A stretch of 64,000 nt of DNA, from contig JAKCOZ010000003.1 of the NCBI GenBank assembly GCA_022605955.1, forward strand, positions 41,132,761 to 41,196,760. Direction: 5' to 3'. This stretch comes from Rallus limicola. Its lineage: Eukaryota > Chordata > Aves > Gruiformes > Rallidae. Made by a program: the position numbers and the translations under genes. This document shows positions 51,903 through 62,686 of the stretch, piece by piece (within the stretch, counting starts at the first letter, position 1; the number at the start of each line of letters is the position of its first letter). The notes beneath the pieces are model-generated. The model did no database searches, had not been told where the DNA came from, and saw nothing but the letters and a program-made list of their open reading frames with translations.

Positions 51903-52887
51903 GAACATGACTGGGAACCTGCAGAGGTAAAGCACTACAATGGGAGCAGGACTTCTTCATTATGCCTACAGATATTTTTTGTTGTTCTTTGGCATGCAAT
52001 TTAAGTTGACACACAGGCCTTGATCATCAGAAACACATTGTCTAACCCAAATTTTTCCATGTCATCCGACCTTCAGGTGCTCTCCCTAAAAACTTTCAGG
52101 CACTCTTTTTTTTGCTCTAAAGAGACAATTTTGACCCACTCTCAAGGTTAAGGAAGCAAAACTGTCTTCTCCCTCCACACATCAACCCCTAAAAGCTAAT
52201 GTACAGAAACAATGAATTCAGCTACCTTAAATATCTCTAGTAAAGGCTCTTTTTTTCTGTGTACATTTCTTTCCAATCTTATACTGAATCCTCGTAATTA
52301 TTCATTTCCTTCTCATACCAAATGGCATCATTTAAAGAATCAACATAAGTAAAAGAGAGTGCTTCTCAGTGGCTAAGTCTGTCAGAGAAACAAAAGTCAC
52401 TTTCTTTCAGATTAATCACTTGTAAGTAATGGAAGCCTACATATAAAGGCAAGAGAAGATTTTTCCCATTTCACCCATTAACACAAAGAAAGTATTGGAA
52501 GAAATACAGAAGAAACTTGGATTGTATGTCTCAGAAACATAGTGGATTATGACCCTTCTTACAAACCACAAATGCAAACTTGGAAAGCACCCACAAAGGG
52601 ACAGAGAAGCCTCTAATACTTAATACTTTAAATAATGTGTTTAACCAATGATAAAAAATTCATCTTTACTCTCTATTTCTACATGCCAGGACTTCTCAGT
52701 GCGGGATGTGTGTTTAAAAAGGGATAGTACTTAAGGGATAGTGCACAAGATTAGAAAGTTCAGTGTGGCAAAGTAATCAGCTGACTCTATCCAGGTGCTT
52801 ATGGAACTGGTCACAGATCAGCTGAAAAAATAAATCTCCACTGAGCATTATTAGTTCTGAAAGGTGTGCTGAAAGCCAGTTCCCTAC
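51903..52887. other. CPLX1 intron next to the penultimate exon
   Basis: Intronic sequence leading to the donor at 52887. No further feature recognised. Confidence 0.5.
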
Positions 52888-53063
52888 CTTGTCTCTGATG
52901 CCTTGTCTCATAACTTCTCTTTCAGCCTCCATCTTGGCATATTTGGCTTTCCTTTCTTCCTCCTCTTGCCTGAGGGCTTCCTGTCGTTCCTCTTCCTTCT
53001 TGGCAGCATCTGGGTCTTTCTCCTCATCCCCACCCAGCATCTTCCCCATATCTTTGGTTGCCC
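52888..53063 (-). CDS. CPLX1: Complexin-1, penultimate coding exon (residues 11-69)
   Basis: Complexin is a small cytosolic presynaptic protein that binds the assembled neuronal SNARE complex (syntaxin, SNAP-25, synaptobrevin). It clamps and then promotes calcium-triggered vesicle fusion. Read on the minus strand, this 176-nt exon completes a split Gly codon and then encodes 58 residues: the N-terminal [11 protein letters not shown] stretch, the charged accessory helix ([12 protein letters not shown]) and most of the central helix ([14 protein letters not shown]...RQGIRDK). The SNARE-contact residues known from mammals (R48, Y52, R59, R63, K69) are all present by position. The acceptor is a pyrimidine-rich tract ending TCTCTAG before 53063. 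The donor is AAG|GTAGGG at 52888/52887. The upstream intron is phase 1 and the downstream one phase 0. CPLX1 is preferred over CPLX2 because of [21 protein letters not shown] and RQGIRDK; CPLX2 has GGEEEKDPDAQKK, KHARMEAE and RQQIRDK. Differences from human CPLX1 are A44E, A61V and V62M. Confidence 0.96.
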
Positions 53064-54192
53064 CTAGAGAAAGCACAAAGAAAAGTCAGCTCTCTAAGAA
53101 TGGAAAACCACTGTGACGTCACCTCTCTCCTTCCCCACACTCAGAACCTCCTTTCATGACTTCTGCATCTAGAAAGGTTACTTCTTCTACTGAGGACATG
53201 CACACTCTCCAGAGAGGCAAGAGTTATACAAAACACCCAGCCTGATCAGATGGGTTACCTGAAACTGGTGGGAGAAGCAGAGGAGCAAGAGGCACAGACT
53301 ATACCTGTACACTTCCATGATGGTATTGGTTTGCAGTCTTAACATGAACAAGCTGTCATCCTCACAATGTTTTCACTCCATCAGCTCAGTCAAATGACTG
53401 AAGATTGATTTTGGATGGTCTTTATTGTAACAGGCAAGTAATACATCCAGAAAGAATTACACCAGGGCTAGGAAAGGAATTTGAAATCTCAATTGCAGGG
53501 ATGAGTAATCACAGTCTTAACTGTTGCCAGCAATTACATAACCCATGACAGGTAGGAACACACAGCATTAGCAAATGTTTGGATTTGATTTCTAGGCTCC
53601 TACTATGGATTAGAAAGAAGTGCCGTCTCTGCCTATCTCTTCTGTACCCTTGGCTACTACCTCTAAAGCTTAGAGCATAGGTGGGATCCTGGCTCTACCT
53701 GGTCCTCTTCCTATCCCTGCCTGCCCATTGATCTCAAGCCTTCAGCCCCTGAGTGCTTCTGAGACAGCTCTTTGTTGTTATGCAATGCATTTGTACAGCC
53801 ATGGAAATCGGGAGGCTTCTTGCATGTCCCACTGTCCCCACACAGCTGCATAAAGACCATTTACTCTGTATTTCAAAGGCACTTATATTGGCAAAAGACT
53901 AGCAATTATCCATCTGGGAGGAAGGCAAGGGCTGAGGAAAGGGAAAGGACATTTAATGTGTTATTCATCATTAAGGCACTGGAAGGCTGCAGCAGGATCA
54001 AGCCTGGTTACATGGATGAACTGAAGACACATATTCTTTAGCAGTTGTGTTGGACTTTGCCTGGAGCAGGAAGACACTCAGCATCATTTACTGAAAAAGG
54101 TACCTTCACACTGTATGTGGCTGGTTAATGTCCTTGGTTTCTGGCTTAGGAAAGCTCTAGCTTGGCTCTTTGCTGGCTGAGATTTAACTGAA
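53064..54192. other. CPLX1 upstream intron, no recognisable feature
   Basis: Apart from the acceptor at 53064 and its pyrimidine tract on the gene strand, I see nothing identifiable. Confidence 0.5.
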
Positions 54193-55134
54193 TGTCACAG
54201 TTTTGCATAGCTGGGTCCTCGTAGAAAAGGGGGGCTACAGAGATGGCTGCTGTAAGAAGCATCTAGAAGCTCTCTGCAGGCCCCAGAAAGAAAACATCAG
54301 CTGATTTAAGGCCAGAGTTGCTGCTGACCAAGGCTGAGCCAATTTGTGATGGTCACAGCACCTTGGGAATCACATATAAGAGAAAAACCACAAGCAGCTG
54401 CATTTTGTCACCAGAGAAAGGAGTGAAAAGATGTAAGGAGCTGTGCAGACACCAAGGTCAGGGAAGAGGGTGGGAAGGAGGTGCGGCAGGTGCTGGAGAG
54501 AAAGATGCCCCTGCAGCCCATGGAGAAACCCACGGTGGAGCGGGTGTCCCCCCACAGCCCATGGAAAAGGCTGAGACCCCACCTGTAGCCTGTGGAGAGG
54601 CCCCACACTGGAGCAGGTGGAGACATACAGGAGATGCTGTGACCTGCATTGGAGCAAGCCTCTGCCAGCACTTGCAGCCCATAGAGAGAGACAGAAACAG
54701 AGATGAGCGAGAGAGAGATTTGCACTGGAACAGGCTTGCTGGGGGGAGGGTGGTGACCCCGTGGAGGACTGGGACTGAGAGACTGAGAGACACTGTGATT
54801 TATGATGTCCCTCCCTGTGCCACAATGCGGGGAAGAAGTGAGTGAAATCATGACTAGAGTGAAGTCTGTTAAGAAGGGAGGGGTGGGGGAAGGTGCTTTA
54901 AGATCTGGCTGAGCTTCTCATTATCTCACTCTGGTGTCACTGTTTGTGTATAGTGTAATAAATTAGAGAGTTTTCTTTCCTTCACTCTGTGTTGAGTCTG
55001 TTTTGCCCATGACATTGATTGTGGAATGATCTCTCCTTGTCCTTATCTTGACTCCTAAGCCTCTCAATATATATTTTCTCCCCTGTCCAACTGAACAGGG
55101 GAGTGATAGAGTGACTTTCATGGGCACCACCACA
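54193..55134 (+). mobile_element. Solo ERV LTR (family 2), plus strand
   Basis: About 942 bp from TGTCACAGTTTTGCATAGCT to TTTCATGGGCACCACCACA. The flanking 5-mers CTGAA (54188-54192) and CTGAG (55135-55139) look like a slightly decayed target duplication. The U3 shows imperfect tandem units with CCCATGGAG and CTGGAGCAGG. A TATA-like CATATAAG lies near 54373, the block AAGAAGGGAGGGGTGGGG near 54871, and AATAAA at 54957-54962. Compared with 59223-60344, about 20 bases just before the 3' terminus are deleted. No viral genes remain. Antisense to CPLX1. Confidence 0.87.
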
Positions 55135-57409
55135 CTGAGTTAATCTGAGGCAGCTTTGTAACACACACTCATACACATACATGTATACATATTTAACATC
55201 TCTTGCATATGGCAGTTATCTAGCCTTTTTAAAGGCTTAGGCTGTCAAAGGAAGGAAACACTGTTAGAGTCCTTCCAAATAATTGTTTATTGGCATTATT
55301 AGAGGCTGAGTGGAGAAGACATTTTCACAACCCCTTACGACTCTCATAGATTACCTCTTCAGTACATCAGCAGTGCTGGAAGACTGTTTGCTCTTGTTTT
55401 CCACAGGAGTGTTGGATGGTGATGGTAGAACCTTGGTTCTTAAAGGGACAAACATTGCCAACCTGTCAGGATGATTTCTTCTGAGCTGCCCCAGAGAAGA
55501 CAACTACCAGATTAACTACTGCCTCTAAAACACCGAGGAAATTGTTGAGAGGTAAGCAGATCCTCCTGCTTTTCTCCTCCACATTTTTTTTCCAGGTCAC
55601 ATGTTTTCCCAGAGCCCTAAATTGAAAGCAGCTCTGGATCAAAAGCAATTCCCCTAAATGTGGTGCAGAAATGGGTCCTTTCTCCTATAGAGAAGCATGG
55701 GAAAACTGATAATTTTAAGCCTGACAGATCTGGGTTTTATAGACTTTTTTTGCAAGGAGGGAAATAATAGTAAACATGACTGTGTCCATTCAGCTAGCTA
55801 ACCAAAAGTCTCTTGACAGTTCAATCTTGTTGAGAAACCTGTGGATTAAAAGGAGGAAGACACCCAGGAACCCTAAACAAACTCCAGCTGGAACAATCAC
55901 AATTCTAGCTGCTGTCAGCCTTCCTCAACTGACATTTTTTATACTCCTCTGCAAGGTCAGATTAATACAAGAACTCTTGTATTTTGAGGACATGTTTATT
56001 CAGACCATCTGATGATTTCTTTCATGAGATGCAAGGAAGGTTAACTGAAATCGCAAGCACTAGAATTTCATAGCAAGTGGAAAGGCAATGCAGACTAGTT
56101 GGGTCATGCATCCTTATTGCAGGGGCCTGCGTAAGCAGATTTACTATGCATAAAATCATCGATGACCAATGTCAGGAACACTTTTAATTTCTGGATTACA
56201 TTCAACAAATATTTCCATGGATGATCAAAGTAATTTGGGTTTAATAGCTTTTTAATAGGTTTTTTAGCTTCTCTCCACTTAGAGCTACCCAAATGATGTA
56301 CTATACTAGTTACTTACGAAACAGAATTCAGCAAAAGAGAGACTATTTTTTTCCCTGTGAGCACTGCTTCTAGTCTATTTCTAAGCTGTAACATCAGCTC
56401 ATCCTATCATGTAAGTAGCGAAATTGCACGGACTTGTTTTTCTTTTATGTCTTAGACAAGACCAAGTTTTTGAATACTTTAGGCATTTGATTTTGCAGCT
56501 ATTCAGCACACAGCACACCTACAAGAACAAAAATGTAGTTTTCAGGATCCTCATAGACCCTCTTAATTCACCCTGATTCAAAGTAATCATCTAAATATAT
56601 GGAATGCTGCACTGTGATACCATTGTTAACGCATTGGAAGAAAATGTACTGAGAAGCAAAATTTTACACTAAACTTTAATTCCAATCTCTTGTTTTAATT
56701 TTGGTATAGAAAAGCTTTTTTTCTCTCTCATTTCGTCTTCATCCTAAACTTCAGGTTTTGTTGTTAACAGCTCCTAGATAACAGCTTCTGATTTCAGCAG
56801 CTCAGCAGTGGAGGCTCCAGAGATTTCATTTGCATGCAACTGAGATGCTGTGGTTACGGGCAGAAGCAGAAGAAAAGAGCAGAAGTTCTTCCCTCAAGCC
56901 AGCTTTTGCAGCTTCCAAGGAAACAGCAGAAGCACACACTGAATCTATTCCTATAAGCCTGGGTCATTATGTCTTCTTTCACATCCCAACCAAAACATAT
57001 ACCATCACATAAAGAGAAGACAGAGTACCAAAGTAAGCACTAATCAATAAGGAGTTTCAATCAACATTATTTCTAACATGTCTAGTCAAGGCTACAGGAA
57101 GAACACAGAAATGGCTAAAGCTCCAGGACTGTATGTGCAGAACTTTCTCACTATAATAAACAGCTCAGCCCAGGAAAGATAAAAAACTTCCACGAGGGAA
57201 AGCATCTCAGAGGTTGTTTATTCAAAAGAAAAGGGGCATGGCAGGCATTTCAAACTAATAGTCATTCCCTTGATCTATAAGGGTTGAAGAACTAGGCCAT
57301 CAGGTCATCACTTGCATGTGAGATTCACTGTCATCAACTCTCTGGAAAACAGTAATTCAGTTGTTGGGGAACATGTGGGGGACATTCCCTAGTGAAACAG
57401 TTGGAAAGA
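55135..57409. other. CPLX1 upstream intron, no recognisable feature
   Basis: AT-rich intron without an exon, RNA gene or mobile element that I can identify. Confidence 0.5.
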
Positions 57410-58025
57410 AGGTCAACTTTCTGGAAAGCAGTTTTGAAGAAAAGACCTTGAGTTCTTGGAGGACAGCAAGCTGACCATGAGCCAGCAACACATCCTTTAG
57501 CAAAGAAGGTCAGTCTCCTGGCCTGTATTATGAGTGTTGCCAGCAGGTTGAAGGAGAGGAGCCTTCCCTACTACTCATCCTGGTGAGGCCATATTTGGAG
57601 CCAGTTCTGGGCTTCCAAACACCAAGGAGATACAGATTTACTGGAGTGATCTAGCAAAGGGCCATGAATATAATTACGAGAATCAAAGATCTCTGATATG
57701 AGGAAAGGCTGGGAAAGCAGAGGCTGTTTAGCCTGGAGAAGAGAAGGTTCAGGGGTGTCTTAGAGGTGTGTATAAACACTTTATCAATGGGAATCAAGAT
57801 GAGGGAGCCAGACTCTTCTAATCGGTGCTTAGTCAGAGGAGAAGAGATAATGTGTACAAACTGAAATACAGGGAATTCCATTTAAACATAAGAAAAAAAA
57901 TTGGACTTGTAGAAAGAGACTGTGGAGTCTCCATCTGTGGAGATATTCAAAACTTCATAGGCCACAACCCTGCAAAACCTGCTGTAGGTCACCCTGTTTT
58001 AGAATGCAACTGCACTAGAAATCCC
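57410..58025 (+). mobile_element. CR1 LINE 3' fragment, strongly diverged
   Basis: Landmarks of CR1 ORF2 are readable on the plus strand: GCTGACCATGAGCCAGCAA, GTGAGGCCATATTTGGAG, AGTTCTGGGCTTCC, TTTAGCCTGGAGAAGAGAAG and GTGGAGTCTCCATCTG. Frameshifts, substitutions and small deletions are frequent, and the 8-bp-unit 3' end is absent. Probably one of the oldest CR1s here. Both borders are approximate. Confidence 0.8.
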
Positions 58026-59222
58026 CTGTGGATCTCTGCCAACATCAGATATTCTGACACAAGTAAGTGGTTTAAGTGGCAACTGAAAGTGACTTAAGTG
58101 AATTTTACAAGGAAAAGGGAAAAGAGCATATACCCAAGCAGACCCTGCATCTGAACTGAGTGAAAGTAGATTCTTACACTGTCTGACCTCTACCACAGGA
58201 GGACCTAACCTTCAGTAGCTCAGTGACATCAATCCATCTTTCACAGAAAAATGTAAACTCACAAAATCAACTTGCAGGACCAGTGCTCAATTTTCACTTG
58301 TTAAAATGAAAAAAATTCTAAATATTGACATGCAAAGTTGTTTGCTGAAAAAAAAATATGGAACAGGATTAGGACACTCCCACCTTTGGTGAGTTCAGAT
58401 AACTATTTGCCTCATGTAGACTCCTTGACCTATGTGTCTTACACAGCAGAATGCATCTCCACCTATTCTCAACTAGTAAACAGCTAAGCAGCAAGCTGAG
58501 ATGCAGATTCATAAACACATTTTAGTCCAAAACAAAGTAAAAACCCAAACCTACAGTATACAAGATGCTGCTATTTGCCAACACAAAGTAGTCCTACACT
58601 GGTAAGAACAAAGATGCCTCCAATATGTGCCTCCTACTCCTTCAACTGGGAGTTTTATTAATAACCACGTGATTATTTTCCATTAAAATGTAAATGCCAC
58701 ACCAGTCCATTGAGCTGAAGAAAACCACCTGACTTCCTCCTGTTAAAAGTTTCAATAAAAATGTAACAGCCCTTCAGGAGGGCATTGCATGACACTCCAA
58801 AGTGGTACTTGGATGAACAAAAATGCTGTAGTGCTGAATAGCTCCAAAAGAACCATCACAATTTATTAACTAATTGTAAGTAATATACCTACTGAAATGC
58901 ATTAGTACTTCCTTTTTCATAAACAAAGAACTGATGCCAAGTTTTCTTCAGGATCTCACTTGAGAAATCATAGTATTTCTGAAAATGCCATTTTCTAGTC
59001 TTTTTTGGTACAGTAGGGATCTCTGGTAAGTATCAATAAATTGTATTAAATTAAGAAATTAATGACATTCAAAGCTCAAAGGAAGACATGGAACTCTTTC
59101 TCTGTTTACTTTTCCATATCTACTCACCACAAGTGTCTTATGCAACTGAGAAGGAGTGTGTTTATATGCATTTCTGCTCTCCAGGCCAATCTATAGTTTT
59201 AGGCTTATTTCCAGGTGTCTAT
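58026..59222. other. CPLX1 upstream intron, no recognisable feature
   Basis: AT-rich intron with nothing identifiable. Confidence 0.5.
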
Positions 59223-60344
59223 TATAGTGGTTTGACCCTGGCTGGAGGCCAGATGCCCACCAAAGTCACTCTATCACTCCCCTTTTCAGTTGGACAGGGG
59301 AGAAAATATATATTGGTAGGCTTAGGAGTCAGGAGAAGGACAGGGAGAAATCATTCAGCAATTAGTGTCATACGCAAAACAGACTCAACACAGACTAAAA
59401 AGAGGGCCAATAAAAAGCATCTATTACACTACACTATACACAAAGAGTAAAATGAGAGTCAGATAATAAGAAGTACAACCAGATCTTCAAACATGTCCCT
59501 CCACCCCTCCCTTCTTAGCAGACTTAACATTAGTCATGATCTCCCTTCTTTCCCGTCCCCAGCTGGCAGGGGATGAGGGGGAAGGGGTGTTGTAAATGGG
59601 GGTCAGTTCCTCACAAGTTGTCTTCCTTCTTAGCTGGGACATTCCTCACACTCTTTCCCTGCTCCAGCATGGGGTCCCACCCACGGAAGACAGTCCTCCA
59701 CCAACTTCTCCAAAGTGATTCCTTTCCCAAGGGGTTTCAGCTCTTCACCAACTGCTCCAGCATTACTTCTCTGGGGTGCAGTATCTTAGGCTGAGACTCT
59801 TCCAGCCTGGTCCTCCATGGAGTCACAAGTTCCCCCAGCAAACCTGCTCCAGAAAGGGCCTCTCCATGGGCTGCATATCCTGCCAGGAGTTTGATCCAAC
59901 ACAGGTCACAGTGCCTTTCCTATATCTCCACCCACTCAAAGAGTGAGGCCTCTCCATGAATGCAGGTGGGATCTCTGTTCCCCCTAATCTTCCATGGGCT
60001 GCAGGGGGCCAACCTGCCTTCTCCACAGGCTGCAGGGGAATTTTTCTCTCTGGCACCCAGAGTGCCTTGTCCCCCCCAATTTCTTCACTGCCCTTGGTGT
60101 CTACATCTTCTTGCTCCCTTCTCTGATGACTGCTTGTGGGATTTTCCTCTCAAATATGATTCACAGGGGTGCTATGAGAGTGGCTGATTGCCTCGGCCTT
60201 GGTCAGCGGTGGGTCTGTCCTTGATCCCAGCTGGTATTTACTCCATGGGGACTAGGAGAAGTTTCTAGCTTTGTCTTTCAGGAGCCACCCCTGCAGCACT
60301 CCCTTTCTCCACCAGCCCCCTCCCTGCCACATGAAACCAAAACA
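59223..60344 (-). mobile_element. Solo ERV LTR (family 2), minus strand
   Basis: About 1.12 kb. On the minus strand it starts TGTTTTGGTTTCATGTGGCA at 60344 and ends with CCTGGCTGGAGGCCAG-complement text and AAACCACTATA near 59223. The flanking 5-mers TCTAT (59218-59222) and CCTAT (60345-60349) resemble a decayed target duplication. It shares blocks with 4752-6041 in the same orientation but has no simple-repeat tract at the equivalent place. Sense to CPLX1. Confidence 0.85.
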
Positions 60345-62612
60345 CCTATCCATTTCAGTGTTAAGTTTTCCAAGATATTTCAGAAAAATAATATTGGAAG
60401 GATCCCAGTGATATCCACCAGAACACACTAAGTTGTGAGGCATGGATCATGGGTACTGTGAAAGTTATGTAGTGGCAAAACAAAAATGAGCATGAGGAAG
60501 GAGGAGAAAAGAAGCATAAAAAGCTTCATTTTTCCATGTTTAGAAATGAACACAGTTTGAGAAAAAACTGCACATGAAGATATGGATTTTTATTTTTTGT
60601 ATTTTGTTCTTTTTCCCCAGACATGATGTCATTAGATTATCTTCCAAATAAATAAAAATGCAACACATCAATCTGGTCTATCCCTAGCACCAAGAATCAG
60701 CCTTATGCTACTCCTTTGTCTGACCTGCAATGAAATGACTGGATAGCTGAATGCAAAACAAGAAATAAGGCTGTGGTCAACAGTGAGCTTGCTACTGTAG
60801 CCCTCACTAGACTACAGCACAGACCTGGTCTGCTTCCAAACTTTTTCTTCCATCTCCATTTTCAAAGTTGTTGGTCTAACTTATTTTCTTTGCATCTGTA
60901 GTAATTTCTTTTCCTCATCCTGAATTCTTCAGTTTGCATATGATCTTATTCATTTGCACTACTTCTAAGTCTTTTTTGCACTGCTTTAACTAGAAAAACA
61001 AAGTTGTCAATACAGGACCTAGAACTGAGCCTTGTTGCTTACTGGTTTTGTTCAGGCTTTTTAATTACCTTTCACAATTTCCACTTCATGACAAACTAGA
61101 AACAGCCACTGTGCAAGTTCATACCTGTTGTTCAGAATGACCCAATAGGGCTTTTTCCATGTTGAATCAAGTACTGCATTTTATAATCAATTTGTGAAAG
61201 ATGTCAAATATGGTTGATGGCCTGTCGGGTAGTATCTCATTTGTATGCATGAGAGTCAGTGTTCTTACCTCTTATTATGCTATGCATATTCAATTTAGTA
61301 TACTTAATATCTATGAACAATAAAATGTTCACTTCAGTTGATTCATGAGCCAAATCTCCTCTGCTGTAAAAAAAACCCCAACACTTCCTAGTTGAAATAG
61401 TTTATACTCCCTGATGGACTTTCATTCTGCTCTGTGCCCTCTTCTGAAGTCTACAAGGTAGCACAAAAAAGTCTTTTCTGATCAGTAAGTGCTTTGTATG
61501 TCAAAAAGCTATTAATATCATAAGATGACACCACTTTATGTCAGAAATTTACAAGATGGTGAAACACCATTAGATGATTGAGATGAAATGTGGGAAGACA
61601 GATGCTGTGGGAGGGTTTTCACCCACCTCTGAGCTGGAGGTAAAGTTTTGCTACAGAAGAAAATCTAAGGCTAGTAGAGGTGTCTTGATACAGTCTGCTG
61701 CATTTTGACTTTGAAAAGTAAGAAAGTCTCAGTTTCACACATACACACATCTCACATTCTATAGGAGATTGGCTTCCTTTCCATCCAAGTGCATCATTCT
61801 GCAACACCCAAATCATGTTGAAGCAAACCAGCTCAAAGATTAGAGTTTTTCTGTAATACTTCAAACATAATTTATATTCCAGTGCTGTAACATAATGCTT
61901 TATTATAGTGTGCATATGTGTTTGAGTAGCACAGCCACTCCAACCTTATAGAAGAGAACATCTGATGATGCACATAGAAAGCTCAGTGTGAGCAGGGCCA
62001 CAAAAGGATGCCTTGGATTGGGGACACACCATTACACTAACCCAGCTCATCCCCTTACTGGCCCAGATCCCTCCAAAGGTAAAAGTTAAGTTAGGCTTCC
62101 ACTCCCACATACATTCTGCAGACATTTTCACAGATATCTTGAAGCAGTCTCCCTTCCCAATCCCCCTCTGTCTGTGTCCACTGCTGAAGGGCAGGTCATG
62201 AGACTTCAAGGTCCTGCAGCTGTGCAAGGAGGGACCAGAAGGAGGCATACTCTTTTGAAACCAACAAATGGAGCAGGCACATTCTTGAGTCTCCTTTTAC
62301 CAAACTCTGGCCAATTAAATCCTGCTAAGGAAGCAGGAGGAAAAAGCAAAAAATGAAATAAAACCAATCACCAGACTTTGACACCCAACACTAAGAGGAT
62401 ATTCAACCATTGTGCCCCTACTGGGACACAATGTCTGCTCAGTATCAGAAATTAAAAGGATGTAGACATGATGGGGAGTGATCTGAGTGTACCAAATTGA
62501 GCTGCTAGCTGGGGAGTGCAAACCTGACTACTCTTTTGGAGAGATTAGTACTACTCTTTTGGAGATACCTCAATGGCTAGAATTTTACATAGGCTGCAAT
62601 CCTAATAAAAAA
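60345..62612. other. CPLX1 upstream intron, no recognisable feature
   Basis: AT-rich intron. A 16-bp unit ACTACTCTTTTGGAGA occurs twice near 62527-62566. No exon or RNA gene identified. Confidence 0.5.
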
Positions 62613-62686
62613 CACAGACTCACAGAATCATAGGGGTTGGAAGGGAGCTCAAGAGATCATCAGGTCCACCCCCCCTGCCAAAGCAG
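62613..62686 (-). mobile_element. Very short CR1 3' stub
   Basis: The plus strand reads CACAGACTCACAGAATCATA, then GGGGTTGGAAGGGAGCTCAA, ending at CTGCCAAAGCAGG. Only about 75 bases of the CR1 3' end were inserted. The text matches the young subfamily seen at 24.9 kb and 39.8 kb. Confidence 0.88.

Larger units (their letters stand above)
12814..52887 (-). other. CPLX1: Giant last intron of CPLX1 (about 40.1 kb)
   Basis: The intron runs from the donor GTAGGG at 52887 down to the acceptor CTGCAG at 12814 and splits the central helix codons K69 and Y70 (phase 0). It contains at least four CR1 segments, four LTRs or LTR fragments and a perfect inverted repeat, each listed separately. No further exon of a recognisable gene is seen inside it on either strand. 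Confidence 0.9.

Noticed and set aside
54318..54851. Overlapping open frames on both strands, 111-175 codons
   Set aside because: All lie inside the LTR at 54193-55134 and follow its imperfect tandem units. No viral or cellular protein domain is encoded.
417..60344. A complete endogenous retrovirus built from two same-family LTRs as its ends
   Set aside because: Copies of each family are many kilobases apart, often in opposite orientation, with CPLX1 exons or unrelated intron between, and no gag, pol or env text. They are solo LTRs.
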